A stretch of 64,000 bases of DNA from an uncultured Erysipelotrichaceae bacterium (GCA_947385085.1 CANDJN010000003.1:46675-110674), one strand, 5' to 3'. Shown: positions 35,223 to 44,598, counted from the first letter of the stretch. The notes: generated by a model from the sequence alone, not told the origin. Made by a program: numbers and translations.

Positions 35223-36416
35223 TTACATTCCCAGCAACCGATGCGTATCGCGAGCGATCATTAATTCTTCATTCGTTGGAATTAACCACACAGCGACCTT
35301 ACTATCCGCACTGCTTAAGCAACGTTCTACCCCGCGGCTTTGCGCATTGATCTCATGATCGATGGCTACCCCCAATGCGCCGAGCTTATCGCATACCATA
35401 CGGCGAATCTTCTGATCATTTTCACCGATACCACCGGTGAATACGAGTGCATCCAAGCCGCCCAGCTGCGCAAAATATCCACCTACCACATTGATAATGC
35501 GGTTGACATACAAATCGGTAGCCAAAATGGCTCCTTCGTTGCCTTCCTGACAAGCCTTATCGATATCGCGGGCATCGCTGGATACTTCACTGACACCCAA
35601 CAGGCCGCTTTCCTTATTCAGCACATGATCCACTTCTTCAATGCTCATTCCGGTTTTCTTCATGATATAGCCGATGATTGCGGGATCAATATCGCCGCAA
35701 CGCGTTCCCATCATCACTCCCGCCAACGGTGTAAGTCCCATCGAGGTATTGATGCATTTCCCACCGTCAATCGCCGTAATACTTGCGCCGTTGCCCAAGT
35801 GACAAGTAATCATCTTTAACGTGGAAATATCCTTTCCCATGAGCTCGCCACAACGCTGTGATACGTATTGATGACTCGTACCATGCATACCATAACGACG
35901 CACCTTATAATCGCGATACCATTTCATCGGCACCGGATACAAATAGCTTTCCGGTCCCATCGTCTGATGGAATGCCGTATCAAATACTGCCACATGACCA
36001 GCCCGCGGCAGCGCTTCTTTAAACGCGTGATACCCTACTAAGCCAGCTGGATTATGAAGCGGTGCTAAATCGGAGGCATCCTTTACTACCTGAATGACTT
36101 CTTCATCAATAACACAGCTTTGATCATAGCGATCACCGCCCTGTACCATGCGATGGCCGATACCCTTAATCTCATTCAAATCCGCTACAATATGATGTTT
36201 CACCAGCGCATCCATCAACAGCTTAACCGCTACACCATGATCCTTTATCGTGCATTCTTCACTCACCTTTTCACCGTTTACCTTAATGGTAAAAACGCCT
36301 TTGTCCATACCGATACGCTCGATGATACCACTCGTTAATACTTTTTCCTCCGGCATTTCAAACAGCTGAAATTTAAGCGATGAACTGCCCGCATTCACTG
36401 AAATAATTTTAGTCAT
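35223..36416 (-). CDS. ackA: Acetate kinase (internal start within the fusion frame)
   Basis: Complete 397-residue acetate kinase of the ASKHA fold, the usual family length. Motifs in order: ISVNAGSSSLKFQLF (substrate Asn and Ser), HRMVQGGDRY, VFDTAFHQTM (catalytic Asp), YGMHGTSH, LAGVMMGTRCGDIDP (catalytic Arg), VFTGGIGEN and PTNEELMIARD. All expected catalytic residues are visible. Its ATG at 36416 has a strong AGGAGG with five-base spacing (ACACT), which lies inside ylxM. Normal AckA is therefore probably made by internal initiation. AckA with Pta supports fermentative ATP synthesis; pta is not in this window. Confidence 0.9.
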   Translation of the reverse strand: MTKIISVNAGSSSLKFQLFEMPEEKVLTSGIIERIGMDKGVFTIKVNGEKVSEECTIKDHGVAVKLLMDALVKHHIVADLNEIKGIGHRMVQGGDRYDQSCVIDEEVIQVVKDASDLAPLHNPAGLVGYHAFKEALPRAGHVAVFDTAFHQTMGPESYLYPVPMKWYRDYKVRRYGMHGTSHQYVSQRCGELMGKDISTLKMITCHLGNGASITAIDGGKCINTSMGLTPLAGVMMGTRCGDIDPAIIGYIMKKTGMSIEEVDHVLNKESGLLGVSEVSSDARDIDKACQEGNEGAILATDLYVNRIINVVGGYFAQLGGLDALVFTGGIGENDQKIRRMVCDKLGALGVAIDHEINAQSRGVERCLSSADSKVAVWLIPTNEELMIARDTHRLLGM

Positions 36417-36749
36417 AGTGTCCTCCTGAATATCCATATTTTCCAATACCTTAATATACGCATTTACTTCCTTGTTATCCAAGGCTTTGATTTGTTCATA
36501 AATTCTGTTTCGTTCTGATTTCAATTCTACAAGCTTTAGCTTCCTTTCGTATTCTTCCAAGAGCTTTTCACTCCGCCTGATATGATCATTCACCGCAGCT
36601 CGGCTGATATGACAGTTTTCCCCAATCTCTGCTAAGGAGAAATCCTCTTGATAATACTGGGTTAAAATCATCCGTTGTTTTTCCGTCAGCAGTGATTCAT
36701 AAGCATCCATCAGCTGATTCATGCGCTGAGTTTTATCCATTGGATTCAT
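35223..36749 (-). CDS. ylxM-ackA: YlxM-acetate kinase in-frame fusion
   Basis: One open frame of 508 residues joins two known proteins. Residues 1-111 are YlxM (UPF0122), a sigma-like helix-turn-helix protein of the SRP gene cluster: KTQRMNQLMDAYESLL, then DFSLAEIGENCHISRAAV, then a charged helix. Residues 112-508 are a complete acetate kinase that makes acetyl phosphate/ATP from acetyl-CoA-derived acetate. No stop codon separates them. The start at 36749 follows AAGGA by ten bases and overlaps the ftsY 3' end; the ATG at 36740 is an alternative. A functional fusion, or loss of the ylxM stop with separate ackA initiation, are both possible; a sequencing indel is a third. Confidence 0.8.
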   Translation of the reverse strand: MNPMDKTQRMNQLMDAYESLLTEKQRMILTQYYQEDFSLAEIGENCHISRAAVNDHIRRSEKLLEEYERKLKLVELKSERNRIYEQIKALDNKEVNAYIKVLENMDIQEDTMTKIISVNAGSSSLKFQLFEMPEEKVLTSGIIERIGMDKGVFTIKVNGEKVSEECTIKDHGVAVKLLMDALVKHHIVADLNEIKGIGHRMVQGGDRYDQSCVIDEEVIQVVKDASDLAPLHNPAGLVGYHAFKEALPRAGHVAVFDTAFHQTMGPESYLYPVPMKWYRDYKVRRYGMHGTSHQYVSQRCGELMGKDISTLKMITCHLGNGASITAIDGGKCINTSMGLTPLAGVMMGTRCGDIDPAIIGYIMKKTGMSIEEVDHVLNKESGLLGVSEVSSDARDIDKACQEGNEGAILATDLYVNRIINVVGGYFAQLGGLDALVFTGGIGENDQKIRRMVCDKLGALGVAIDHEINAQSRGVERCLSSADSKVAVWLIPTNEELMIARDTHRLLGM

Positions 36750-37713
36750 CTTGTAAAATTCCTTCGCATAAGCCATAGAGATAGGTATCAATATCGAATG
36801 GGCGCAAATCTTCGAGCGTTTCGCCCAAGCCGATATATTTTACCGGCAAGCCCAACAGATCACGTATGGCAATCACGATGCCACCCTTGGCAGTGCCGTC
36901 CATCTTTGTCAATATGATTCCGGTTACATCACTCGTTTCCATAAAAATTTGTGCCTGAGAGATTCCGTTTTGACCGGTCGTGGCATCAATCACCAGCCAT
37001 ACTTCATGCGGTGCGCCGGGAATTTCCTTTTCCACTACCCGTTTCATCTTGGATAGCTCCTTCATCAAATTGGCCTTATTTTGAAGCCGTCCGGCAGTAT
37101 CACCGATTAAAACATCAATATCGTGCTCCTTGGCATAGCGGCAGGCATCCACCAATACCGCACTGGGATCGCCGTTTTCCCGACCCTTGATGCAAGGCAA
37201 TGATAAACGATCTGCCCACATCGCCAACTGATCTACCGCACCGGCACGAAACGTGTCCGCCGCAGCAAGCACAACCGATTTACCTTCATCCAGAAACTGC
37301 TTGGCAAGCTTGGCGCTTGTGGTAGTTTTACCGCTGCCGTTAACACCGACCATCAAAATCACCGTCGGTCCTGAGTCGTTGTATTCAAACGGCTCATCAC
37401 TTTGCGCATGATACAGCTTTGCCATTTCCTCCACCAGACATTCACTGATCTGTTCAAAGGTTTTCAAATGCTGATCCATCGCTTTCGTTTCTACGGCATC
37501 GACAATTTTCTGAGCGGTATTGATGCCGATATCCGCTTCCAGCAATACGATCATCAGTTCCTCTAAAAACGCTTCATCGACACCACTGAAACCCAATGCC
37601 AAACGGCGAATTCGTTCGGAAAAGGAGCGCTTGCTTTTATCTAATCCGCGCAAATAGCGATCCTGATCCTCACGGGAATGAAAGGCATTCTTTAATTTTG
37701 AAAAAATCCCCAT
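36733..37713 (-). CDS. ftsY: Signal recognition particle receptor FtsY
   Basis: SRP-GTPase (326 residues) at the membrane that receives ribosome-SRP complexes and hands them to SecYEG. A short charged N-terminal region is followed by the four-helix N domain and the G domain with GVNGSGKTTT, DTAGR and TKMDGTAKGG. The start overlaps the smc stop (TAATG). The 3' end overlaps the ylxM start. The gene order smc-ftsY-ylxM is common; the usual next gene, ffh, is missing here. Confidence 0.97.
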   Translation of the reverse strand: MGIFSKLKNAFHSREDQDRYLRGLDKSKRSFSERIRRLALGFSGVDEAFLEELMIVLLEADIGINTAQKIVDAVETKAMDQHLKTFEQISECLVEEMAKLYHAQSDEPFEYNDSGPTVILMVGVNGSGKTTTSAKLAKQFLDEGKSVVLAAADTFRAGAVDQLAMWADRLSLPCIKGRENGDPSAVLVDACRYAKEHDIDVLIGDTAGRLQNKANLMKELSKMKRVVEKEIPGAPHEVWLVIDATTGQNGISQAQIFMETSDVTGIILTKMDGTAKGGIVIAIRDLLGLPVKYIGLGETLEDLRPFDIDTYLYGLCEGILQDESNG

Positions 37714-40664
37714 TATGCGTCCACTCCTTTCTGATCTTGGGCATCGCTTTCCACCATATTCATCGCATCCTGTAAGCGCACCTTCAACAGCTGTGATACA
37801 CCGTTTTGTTGCATGGTGACACCATACAGGGAATCACACTGTGCCATCGTACCGGGGCGATGTGTCACCACGATAAACTGACTCTCACCGCGGAAACGCG
37901 CTATGTATTTGGCAAAGCGCTCTACATTGGCCTGATCCAGTGCTGCCTCGACCTCATCAAAAATACATAGAGGCATCGTCCGTGCTTTCAGGATCGAAAA
38001 TAATACACATATCGCAATCAACGCTTTTTCACCACCGGAGAACAAGCGAATATTTTGAACCGTTTTGCCCGGCGGCTGTACATCAATATCGATACCCGTA
38101 TTCAATACATCCTGTGGATCAACCATATACAGCTGCGCTTTCCCTCCGCCAAATAAGGAGCGGAACACATCGTTTAATTCCGCGTTGATACGATCAAACA
38201 TCGTTTGAAACTGTTCGATCATGACTTCGTCCATCTCATCAATCGCTTCCAAGATTTTATCCTTTGCGGATAAGAGATCATCGCGTTGCTGCTGCAAGAA
38301 CTCAAAGCGTGTACTCACCTCTTCATATTCCTTGGGCGCATCCAGATTGACGTTGCCGAGCTGTTGGATTTCCTTCCGCAATGTTATTACACGCTGCTTT
38401 GCTTCATCAATATCGATATCCTGCTTTTGCGTCAATGCATATTCATATGTCATCTCATACGTTGTACTGAGACGCTCCAAAGCGTTATCTAACTGCGTTT
38501 CCGCCTTAACTCGGCTCTCTAATACACTTTTTTCCTCATTCTGCAAAGCGTTCAATTCACGGCGTAATTGACGAATGTTGGCGTCCTTGCGTTCCACCTC
38601 GCTGCCTGCCTTCATACGCCGCTCGCGCTTGTTTTGAATTAAGGACAGCGTTTCATCCCGCTTGGAATAAAGCTGTGACAGCTGCACGACAAGATCATCC
38701 TGTAGCGACACTTCATTTTCACGATCGTCATCCGGTGCAATTTGTTCATAATCCGCCTGTAGCCGATCCGCCTTGGCACGCTTCGCTTCTACAATCGGCT
38801 CCAACTGGGCAATCGCAATCTGTAGCTGAACCACCTCATCATTGAGCTGACCGCGCTTTCCTTGCAGCGCATATAGCTGATTGCTTAAGGAATCCACCTT
38901 TAGCTGTTGTCCCTCAATGCTTTGATGAAGCTGATTTAATTCCTTTTGAATCGTCAACGGAGAGCCGGCATTTTTCATCCGTCCGCCGCTCATACTGCCG
39001 CCCTTATGTACGACATCGCCATCCAAGGTGACAATCTTATAATTGTATTTTAAGAGCTTAGCAAGTTCGTTGGCATTAATCAGATTATCGCATACTAACA
39101 CATTTCCTAACAGCGACTGCTTTACAATATCAAAGACGGCATCGTTTTCGACAAAGTCACAGGCACAGCCCAAAAAGCCTACCGTATGGCATGCTATCGT
39201 CAAATGATCTTCATTCATATGTCGTGGTTTCAATACCGTTAACGGTAAGAAGGTCGCTCGCCCGGATTGGTTCTTTTTTAAGAATGTAATGGCATGGCGT
39301 GCTGCCGCTTCATCCTCGGTTACGATATGATACATCGCACCGCCCAAGGCGTTGGATATGGCATCCTCATAATTCATGATCGGCTTTAACAGCTGAGAGA
39401 TCACGCCCATAACCCCAAGCAATGTGCTTTGATGCTCCATCACAGCCTTTACACCCTGCTGGTGATTAAACGGCTGCTTAGCCAGATTTTCCAGCACTTC
39501 ACGGCGATTGTTCAAGCGATTCATCAAGGCATTGGCATTGGCACTTTCGCTGTTACATTCACTAAGTGTCACTTCCAATTCACTTAACTGCTTTTTCTTC
39601 AAAGTACTATCACGCATTAAATCCTGTAAACGCGTCATACGATCGCGATATTCATAATTGGCTTCATCCAGCATCGCCTTGAGCTCCTTCGCTTTTTCCT
39701 GCTGGTTCGCATACTCCAATGCATATTTGCGTTTTTCATCCAATTCCACCTTGCGGGCTTCCAAGGTAGAAATTTCATTAATCACCTTCGTATAGGCTTC
39801 CTGCAAGCGATTGATTTCATGATCCAACTGATACATTTCCTTGCGCAATTCACTGTTTTTCAAATCCTCTACTTGAATGGTCGTTTCATGCATTGCCTTT
39901 TGCGTATCCAAATCAAATGCCTGTTTTTTCAATGTTTCAATGGTATTGGTTAAGCGTTCAATTTCATCCGTGATAACACTGACCTCGATGGATTCCAGCT
40001 CCGCACGTTTTACCAAATATTGCTCAGCTTTTTTTGCTTGTCGCTTCAGCGGATTCACCTGCCGTTCCAATTCCGCAATAATATCCTCAACACGCAAGAG
40101 ATTTTCCTGGGTACGATTTAATTTAGACAGCGATTCATTTTTCCGCTTTTTATACTTTGCGACACCGGCTGCCTCCTCAAACAAGGCGCGGCGATCCTCC
40201 GGCTTTGCCTCCGCAAACGCTGAGATATTACCCTGTGTAATAATAGAAAGTGAATCGCGTCCCAAGCCGCTGTCCATGACCATATTCAATACGTCCTTCA
40301 ATCGACAAGGAGTTTTGTTGATAAAATATTCACCCTCGCCGCTTTGACGATGCAGTCTACGTGTGATTTCCACTTCCTCATAGTCCACGTTTAAATAGTG
40401 CTGTGAATTATCAAAAACCAGCGTTACCTCCGCTGTATTCACCGCTTTGCGTTGTGTGGAACCGCTGAAGATGACGTCGCTCATACTGCTACCACGTAGA
40501 CTTTTGACGCTTTGTTCTCCCAACACCCAGCGAATGGCATCATTGATATTGCTTTTACCGCAGCCGTTGGGTCCGACAATTCCGATGACATCGGAATCAA
40601 AATTGATGACAGATTTATCCGCAAAGGATTTGAATCCCTGTAATTCAATGCGTTTTAGAAACAT
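37713..40664 (-). CDS. smc: Chromosome segregation protein SMC, short form
   Basis: Condensin ATPase (983 residues) that loads with ScpA/ScpB and extrudes DNA loops. The N-terminal Walker A is GPNGCGKSN; the hinge (about 400-560) contains GGAMYHIVTEDEAAARHAI; the C-terminal ABC signature LFSGGEKAL and Walker B CIFDEVEAALD are present. Typical Bacillus SMC has about 1190 residues, so each coiled-coil arm is shorter by about 100, as in Mollicutes. Sequence looks complete with no frame break. Confidence 0.97.
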   Translation of the reverse strand: MFLKRIELQGFKSFADKSVINFDSDVIGIVGPNGCGKSNINDAIRWVLGEQSVKSLRGSSMSDVIFSGSTQRKAVNTAEVTLVFDNSQHYLNVDYEEVEITRRLHRQSGEGEYFINKTPCRLKDVLNMVMDSGLGRDSLSIITQGNISAFAEAKPEDRRALFEEAAGVAKYKKRKNESLSKLNRTQENLLRVEDIIAELERQVNPLKRQAKKAEQYLVKRAELESIEVSVITDEIERLTNTIETLKKQAFDLDTQKAMHETTIQVEDLKNSELRKEMYQLDHEINRLQEAYTKVINEISTLEARKVELDEKRKYALEYANQQEKAKELKAMLDEANYEYRDRMTRLQDLMRDSTLKKKQLSELEVTLSECNSESANANALMNRLNNRREVLENLAKQPFNHQQGVKAVMEHQSTLLGVMGVISQLLKPIMNYEDAISNALGGAMYHIVTEDEAAARHAITFLKKNQSGRATFLPLTVLKPRHMNEDHLTIACHTVGFLGCACDFVENDAVFDIVKQSLLGNVLVCDNLINANELAKLLKYNYKIVTLDGDVVHKGGSMSGGRMKNAGSPLTIQKELNQLHQSIEGQQLKVDSLSNQLYALQGKRGQLNDEVVQLQIAIAQLEPIVEAKRAKADRLQADYEQIAPDDDRENEVSLQDDLVVQLSQLYSKRDETLSLIQNKRERRMKAGSEVERKDANIRQLRRELNALQNEEKSVLESRVKAETQLDNALERLSTTYEMTYEYALTQKQDIDIDEAKQRVITLRKEIQQLGNVNLDAPKEYEEVSTRFEFLQQQRDDLLSAKDKILEAIDEMDEVMIEQFQTMFDRINAELNDVFRSLFGGGKAQLYMVDPQDVLNTGIDIDVQPPGKTVQNIRLFSGGEKALIAICVLFSILKARTMPLCIFDEVEAALDQANVERFAKYIARFRGESQFIVVTHRPGTMAQCDSLYGVTMQQNGVSQLLKVRLQDAMNMVESDAQDQKGVDA

Positions 40665-40711
40665 AACAGACCTCCCTGCGTTGCCTTTTCGTTAAAAATT
40701 CAATCTTTTTT

Positions 40712-40717
40712 ATTATA
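40712..40717 (-). promoter_or_regulatory. -10 box for smc
   Basis: Perfect TATAAT on the minus strand, 48 bases before the smc ATG, with a poor -35. It lies back to back with the promoter of the plus-strand gene. Confidence 0.45.
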
Positions 40718-40725
40718 GCATAAAA

Positions 40726-40754
40726 TTGCTGTTTTGCGTATACTGTGTTACAAT
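40726..40754 (+). promoter_or_regulatory. Promoter for the hemolysin-III-type gene
   Basis: TTGCTG, a 17-base spacer and TACAAT, with AAAGGA and the ATG at 40782 downstream. Confidence 0.6.
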
Positions 40755-40781
40755 AGAGCAATCAAAAAAGGATGTGATCCC

Positions 40782-41441
40782 ATGGCAAAAGAAACCAAAA
40801 CCATGCGAAATATGTTTCATTTAACCTTTGGTGAAGAAGTGGGCAATGCCATTACACATGGTGTCATGGCAATCCTTAGTCTTTTTTTCCTCCCCTTTGC
40901 GGCAGTCTATTCCTATATCATTGGTGATGCTTGGCGCTCCTTTGGCGTTTCCATCTTCATTATCTGCCTGTTTTTGATGTTTTTAATCTCTACCATATAT
41001 CACAGTATGGCTTATGACAGTGAACAGAAATACGTTTTTCGCAAGCTGGATCACATTTGTATTTTGTTAGCGATTGCCGGAAGCTATACTCCCATTGCCA
41101 TCTCGTTGATTCAAGGATGGGAAGCAATTGTCATATTGGCTGTAGAATGGGCAATGGTCATTGCCGGTGTATTATTGAAGTCGATCGCCAAACGCAGCTT
41201 TCCGGTATTATCGATGACAATTTATATGATTATGGGATGGACTGCTATCTTCTTCCTGCCTAAGCTGATTCATATCGCATCTCTTCCATTTCTCATCTTT
41301 ATTGTCATCGGCGGCATCATGTATACGATCGGCGCTTTCTTCTATGCCAAGCCGCAACATCGTTATTTTCATATGATTTGGCATTTGTTTATCAATCTAG
41401 CCGGCATCATGCATATGATTGCCATCGTCTTCCTCATGTAA
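40782..41441 (+). CDS. trhA: Hemolysin III / TrhA family membrane protein (PAQR-like)
   Basis: A 219-residue, seven-helix membrane protein of the YqfA/hemolysin III family, distant kin of PAQR receptors. The three metal-binding signatures are visible: EVGNAITHG at the start, STIYHS in helix 2-3, and HMIWHLFINLAGIMHM at the C-terminus. B. subtilis relatives affect membrane homeostasis; haemolysis is not implied. The ATG at 40782 follows AAAGGATG; an upstream in-frame ATG lies before the promoter and is rejected. Single-gene unit. Confidence 0.9.
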   Translation: MAKETKTMRNMFHLTFGEEVGNAITHGVMAILSLFFLPFAAVYSYIIGDAWRSFGVSIFIICLFLMFLISTIYHSMAYDSEQKYVFRKLDHICILLAIAGSYTPIAISLIQGWEAIVILAVEWAMVIAGVLLKSIAKRSFPVLSMTIYMIMGWTAIFFLPKLIHIASLPFLIFIVIGGIMYTIGAFFYAKPQHRYFHMIWHLFINLAGIMHMIAIVFLM

Positions 41442-41451
41442 GCTATCCACT

Positions 41452-41472
41452 AACGGCACATGCCGTTTTTTT
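41452..41472 (+). terminator. Terminator of the hemolysin-III-type gene
   Basis: AACGGCA and TGCCGTT form a seven-pair stem around CA, followed by a run of T. Confidence 0.82.
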
Positions 41473-41553
41473 ATTACTTATGATTTATCAAAAGTACCCT
41501 TATTTTCAATATCAGTATCATTTTTTCAATTTGGTTTACGATTCATTTTCCAT

Positions 41554-41586
41554 AAAAAAAAACGACGATTTACGCAAACCGCCGTC
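41554..41586 (-). terminator. Terminator downstream of rseP
   Basis: ACGGCG and CGTCGT form a six-pair stem (one G-U), followed by about ten T on the minus strand. It closes the long operon that runs from pyrH or uppS to rseP. Confidence 0.7.
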
Positions 41587-41624
41587 TATCGATTTATTCA
41601 TAGAAATATTTGTTACCAAAGGTA

Positions 41625-42668
41625 TCACACAAATAACCGCATAATGTCTTGCCATGTCGCAAATACCATAAGCAATACAAGCAAAACCACACCGATTGTC
41701 ATAATGATCGTTTCCGCTTTTTCACTCAACTTGCGACCGGAAATCTTTTCGATGATGGTTAACACGATTCTGCCACCATCCAATATCGGCAACGGCAATA
41801 AATTAAAGATACCAATATTAAGCGACAATAAAGCGATTAACGATATGGCAGGCAATAAGCCGCTTTGGGTTGTTTCAGCAGTAATTTGATAAATGCCAAC
41901 CGGTCCGCTCAAATTTTCCAAGCCAATACCGCGAATTAATTTCGACAAGGAACGAAAGATTGCTGTTGAGCCATCCAACATTTTCTCACTGCCATAGCGA
42001 ATGCTTTCCCATGGCGTGATGTCTTTGATATTAGGCTTGGATTGAAAGCCAGCCAAATAACGATTTTCCGCCTCATTCCAGCGTGGTGTCAGCGATATAT
42101 CTATTGCTTCACCACCGCGTTCTACGGTAAAGATCGTTTCCTCCTTAGGAAAATAAGAAAGATGCTCACTGATGTCATCAAAGCTATTCACCTCTGTCAC
42201 TTCATTGCCCGTTTGCATTTGCGTCACACGATCGCCGATTTCAAACCCGGCTTCCTGAGCTGCCGAGGCCTCAGTAAATCCTTGAATAATCGGTTCCGAT
42301 GGCAAGACCACCTTTCCTTGAACCATGGTGATCACAATAAATATGAACCAAGCCAGAATTACATTCATGATCGCCCCGGCTGCCATGATAATAATTTGCT
42401 TCCACCATGCTATTCCCTTGATTGTCCGTTCAAAGGGAATATTCTCCACATCCGTACCTTCTTCCCCAGCCATGGATACAAAGCCACCCAAAGGAAGCGC
42501 ACGAATCGCAAAAGCGGTTTCCTTTCCCTGTCGTTTAAAGATGACCGGACCCATACCAATGGAAAATTCCTGACAATACACATGAAAATATTTTGCGGTC
42601 ATCAAATGACCCAGTTCGTGAATGATGACAATCACACTCAAAATAAGGATAAAATATATGATACTCAT
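41625..42668 (-). CDS. rseP: Site-2 metalloprotease RseP (RasP)
   Basis: Intramembrane zinc protease (347 residues) that cuts anti-sigma factors and signal-peptide remnants. The active site HELGH is in the first helix (near residue 18), a PDZ domain lies at about 110-210, and the LLPLPILDGG motif with the third zinc ligand is near residue 285. The ATG at 42668 follows AAAGGA and overlaps the dxr stop by four bases. Last gene of uppS-cdsA-dxr-rseP. Confidence 0.95.
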   Translation of the reverse strand: MSIIYFILILSVIVIIHELGHLMTAKYFHVYCQEFSIGMGPVIFKRQGKETAFAIRALPLGGFVSMAGEEGTDVENIPFERTIKGIAWWKQIIIMAAGAIMNVILAWFIFIVITMVQGKVVLPSEPIIQGFTEASAAQEAGFEIGDRVTQMQTGNEVTEVNSFDDISEHLSYFPKEETIFTVERGGEAIDISLTPRWNEAENRYLAGFQSKPNIKDITPWESIRYGSEKMLDGSTAIFRSLSKLIRGIGLENLSGPVGIYQITAETTQSGLLPAISLIALLSLNIGIFNLLPLPILDGGRIVLTIIEKISGRKLSEKAETIIMTIGVVLLVLLMVFATWQDIMRLFV

Positions 42669-43825
42669 AGCGAATTCCTTTCTACCCATGTGTTCACGCA
42701 TTGACGTGCCATAGCATCGGCTTCGATCAAATCCGGTAGCGTTACATCCTTTTTAAAGGGAACCTGCTTAACGGCATTCATAACCAGTGTTTCAATATCC
42801 AGAAAGGATATATTGCCTTTGATAAAATGGTCGACTGCTGCTTCATCCGCACCGTTCATAATTGCCCCGCCATTTCCGCCGCGCACTCCTACCTCATAAG
42901 CCAGTTTCAACAGCGGATAGCGATCAAAGTCGGTTTGTTTGAAGTGCAGGGATGAAATTTTAGTAAAGTCCAAGGGCTGCGAGCCACCGATTTCATCACG
43001 GCTTGGATACAATAAAGCGTATTGTATCGGTAAGCGCATGTCCGGACTGCCCAGTTGCGCCAGTATCGCATGATCCTGAAACTGCACCATCGAATGAATC
43101 AATGATTCATAATGAATAATCGTCTCAATTTTTTCAAAGGGAATATCAAATAGATAATGTGCTTCAATCACCTCAAAGCCTTTGTTCATCATCGTAGCGG
43201 AATCAATGGTAATACGCGCTCCCATCTGCCAATTCGGATGATGCAGGGCATCCTCAACACTTACATGTTTCAATGCTTCTCGATCCAAATCGCGAAAGCT
43301 GCCGCCGCTCGCCGTGATAATCAGCTTATCCACCTCATTCATCTCGTTGCCTCGCAGACATTGAAATATTGCAGAATGTTCAGAATCAATCGGATACAGG
43401 CTTCCCTGATGATTTTTCAAGGCTTCCTTCACCAAGGGACCGCCTGCGACCAAGCTTTCTTTATTTGCCAAGGCAACATCCTTATCATGTTCTAGAGCCG
43501 TTAGCGTTGGTCTTAGACCGCGAAAGCCGACCACCGCATTCACCAGCATATCGTATTCTGACCAGGCACAAAGATCACTCATGCCATCGTCACCGCTGTA
43601 GAAGCGAATGCTCGGGTATTGGTTTTGTAAAACGCTTTTTGCCGTTTCCTCTGCCACACAGACTCTTTGTACGCTGGGAAGCTGTGCCAATAGTTCATGG
43701 AGCTTTTCGATGCGATACCCAACACTCAATCCTATGATCGTAAACTCATTTTTATGATGCAGCACCACATCGACGGTCTGGCTACCTATGGAACCGCTGG
43801 CTCCCAGCAGCAACAGTTTTTTCAT
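42665..43825 (-). CDS. dxr: 1-deoxy-D-xylulose-5-phosphate reductoisomerase Dxr
   Basis: Second step of the MEP isoprenoid pathway, NADPH-dependent, in the cytoplasm (386 residues). It begins with the nucleotide-binding GASGSIGSQTVDV; NKESLVAGG, DSEHSAIFQ and the metal-binding SGGSFRD loop are present. The ATG at 43825 follows GGTGATTTTATT and overlaps the cdsA stop by four bases. The organism therefore makes isopentenyl diphosphate by the MEP route and feeds UppS in the same operon. Confidence 0.97.
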   Translation of the reverse strand: MKKLLLLGASGSIGSQTVDVVLHHKNEFTIIGLSVGYRIEKLHELLAQLPSVQRVCVAEETAKSVLQNQYPSIRFYSGDDGMSDLCAWSEYDMLVNAVVGFRGLRPTLTALEHDKDVALANKESLVAGGPLVKEALKNHQGSLYPIDSEHSAIFQCLRGNEMNEVDKLIITASGGSFRDLDREALKHVSVEDALHHPNWQMGARITIDSATMMNKGFEVIEAHYLFDIPFEKIETIIHYESLIHSMVQFQDHAILAQLGSPDMRLPIQYALLYPSRDEIGGSQPLDFTKISSLHFKQTDFDRYPLLKLAYEVGVRGGNGGAIMNGADEAAVDHFIKGNISFLDIETLVMNAVKQVPFKKDVTLPDLIEADAMARQCVNTWVERNSL

Positions 43826-44598
43826 AATAAAATCACCGCCAATATCAAACGAAAACAAATAAAATTAAAAATCAGAGAATCCAGACGATCCAGCACTCCG
43901 CCATGTCCCGGCAGGATGTTGGAGAAATCCTTGATTCCAAGACAGCGCTTGATCGCACTGAACGCCAAATCACCGATTTGTCCGCTAAATGGTAATAATG
44001 CCGCTGCCGCCACCATCTCCCAAAGCATCATATCGGGAATACAAAAATAGGCAAAGATAAAGGAACATAGCGCCCCCAACAACCAGCCGCCGACACTTCC
44101 CTCGATCGTTTTCTTAGGCGAAATACGAGGATTAAGTTTATGACGACCCATTAGGAAACCGGTGAAATAAGCCGCCGTATCGCAACAATATGTCGCGATG
44201 ATAATCAGCCAAATATAGAGGGGATTGGCATCATAAATCATCATAAAGCTTGATGCGAATATGTAAAAAAAACTAAGGTATGCGATGCATACCAGCGCAT
44301 CATTGGCATCAAAATGCTCAAAAAACACCGGAACAGCTAAGAAGATAAGCATCCAACATCCCAGAATCGCAATCGTTAAACCTTCATAGGGACAAAATAT
44401 CGTTGTGAATGTCGATAGAATCACAAGCGGCTGGATCAAAAACGGCCATGATCCCGCATGCGGTGCCAAGCCCAAAAATTCCATACCTCCAAATATAATA
44501 ATAAAGGAAATCAGTGCCAGCAATAGCCATTCGCCATAGTACAAAGCTGGAATGATAAATGCCAATATTCCCAACGCAGTGATAATCCGTGTTTTCAT
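43822..44598 (-). CDS. cdsA: Phosphatidate cytidylyltransferase CdsA
   Basis: Membrane enzyme (258 residues) that makes CDP-diacylglycerol for phospholipid synthesis. Multiple hydrophobic helices lead to the C-terminal signature with KRCLGIKDFSNILPGHGG and LDRLDS, which binds CTP and metal. The start overlaps the uppS stop by four bases. Confidence 0.96.
   Translation of the reverse strand: MKTRIITALGILAFIIPALYYGEWLLLALISFIIIFGGMEFLGLAPHAGSWPFLIQPLVILSTFTTIFCPYEGLTIAILGCWMLIFLAVPVFFEHFDANDALVCIAYLSFFYIFASSFMMIYDANPLYIWLIIIATYCCDTAAYFTGFLMGRHKLNPRISPKKTIEGSVGGWLLGALCSFIFAYFCIPDMMLWEMVAAAALLPFSGQIGDLAFSAIKRCLGIKDFSNILPGHGGVLDRLDSLIFNFICFRLILAVILL

Noticed and set aside
36733..36791. Longer N-terminus of the YlxM part
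   Set aside because: The extra upstream codons read through the ftsY 3' end in another frame, do not match YlxM, and lack a ribosome binding site.
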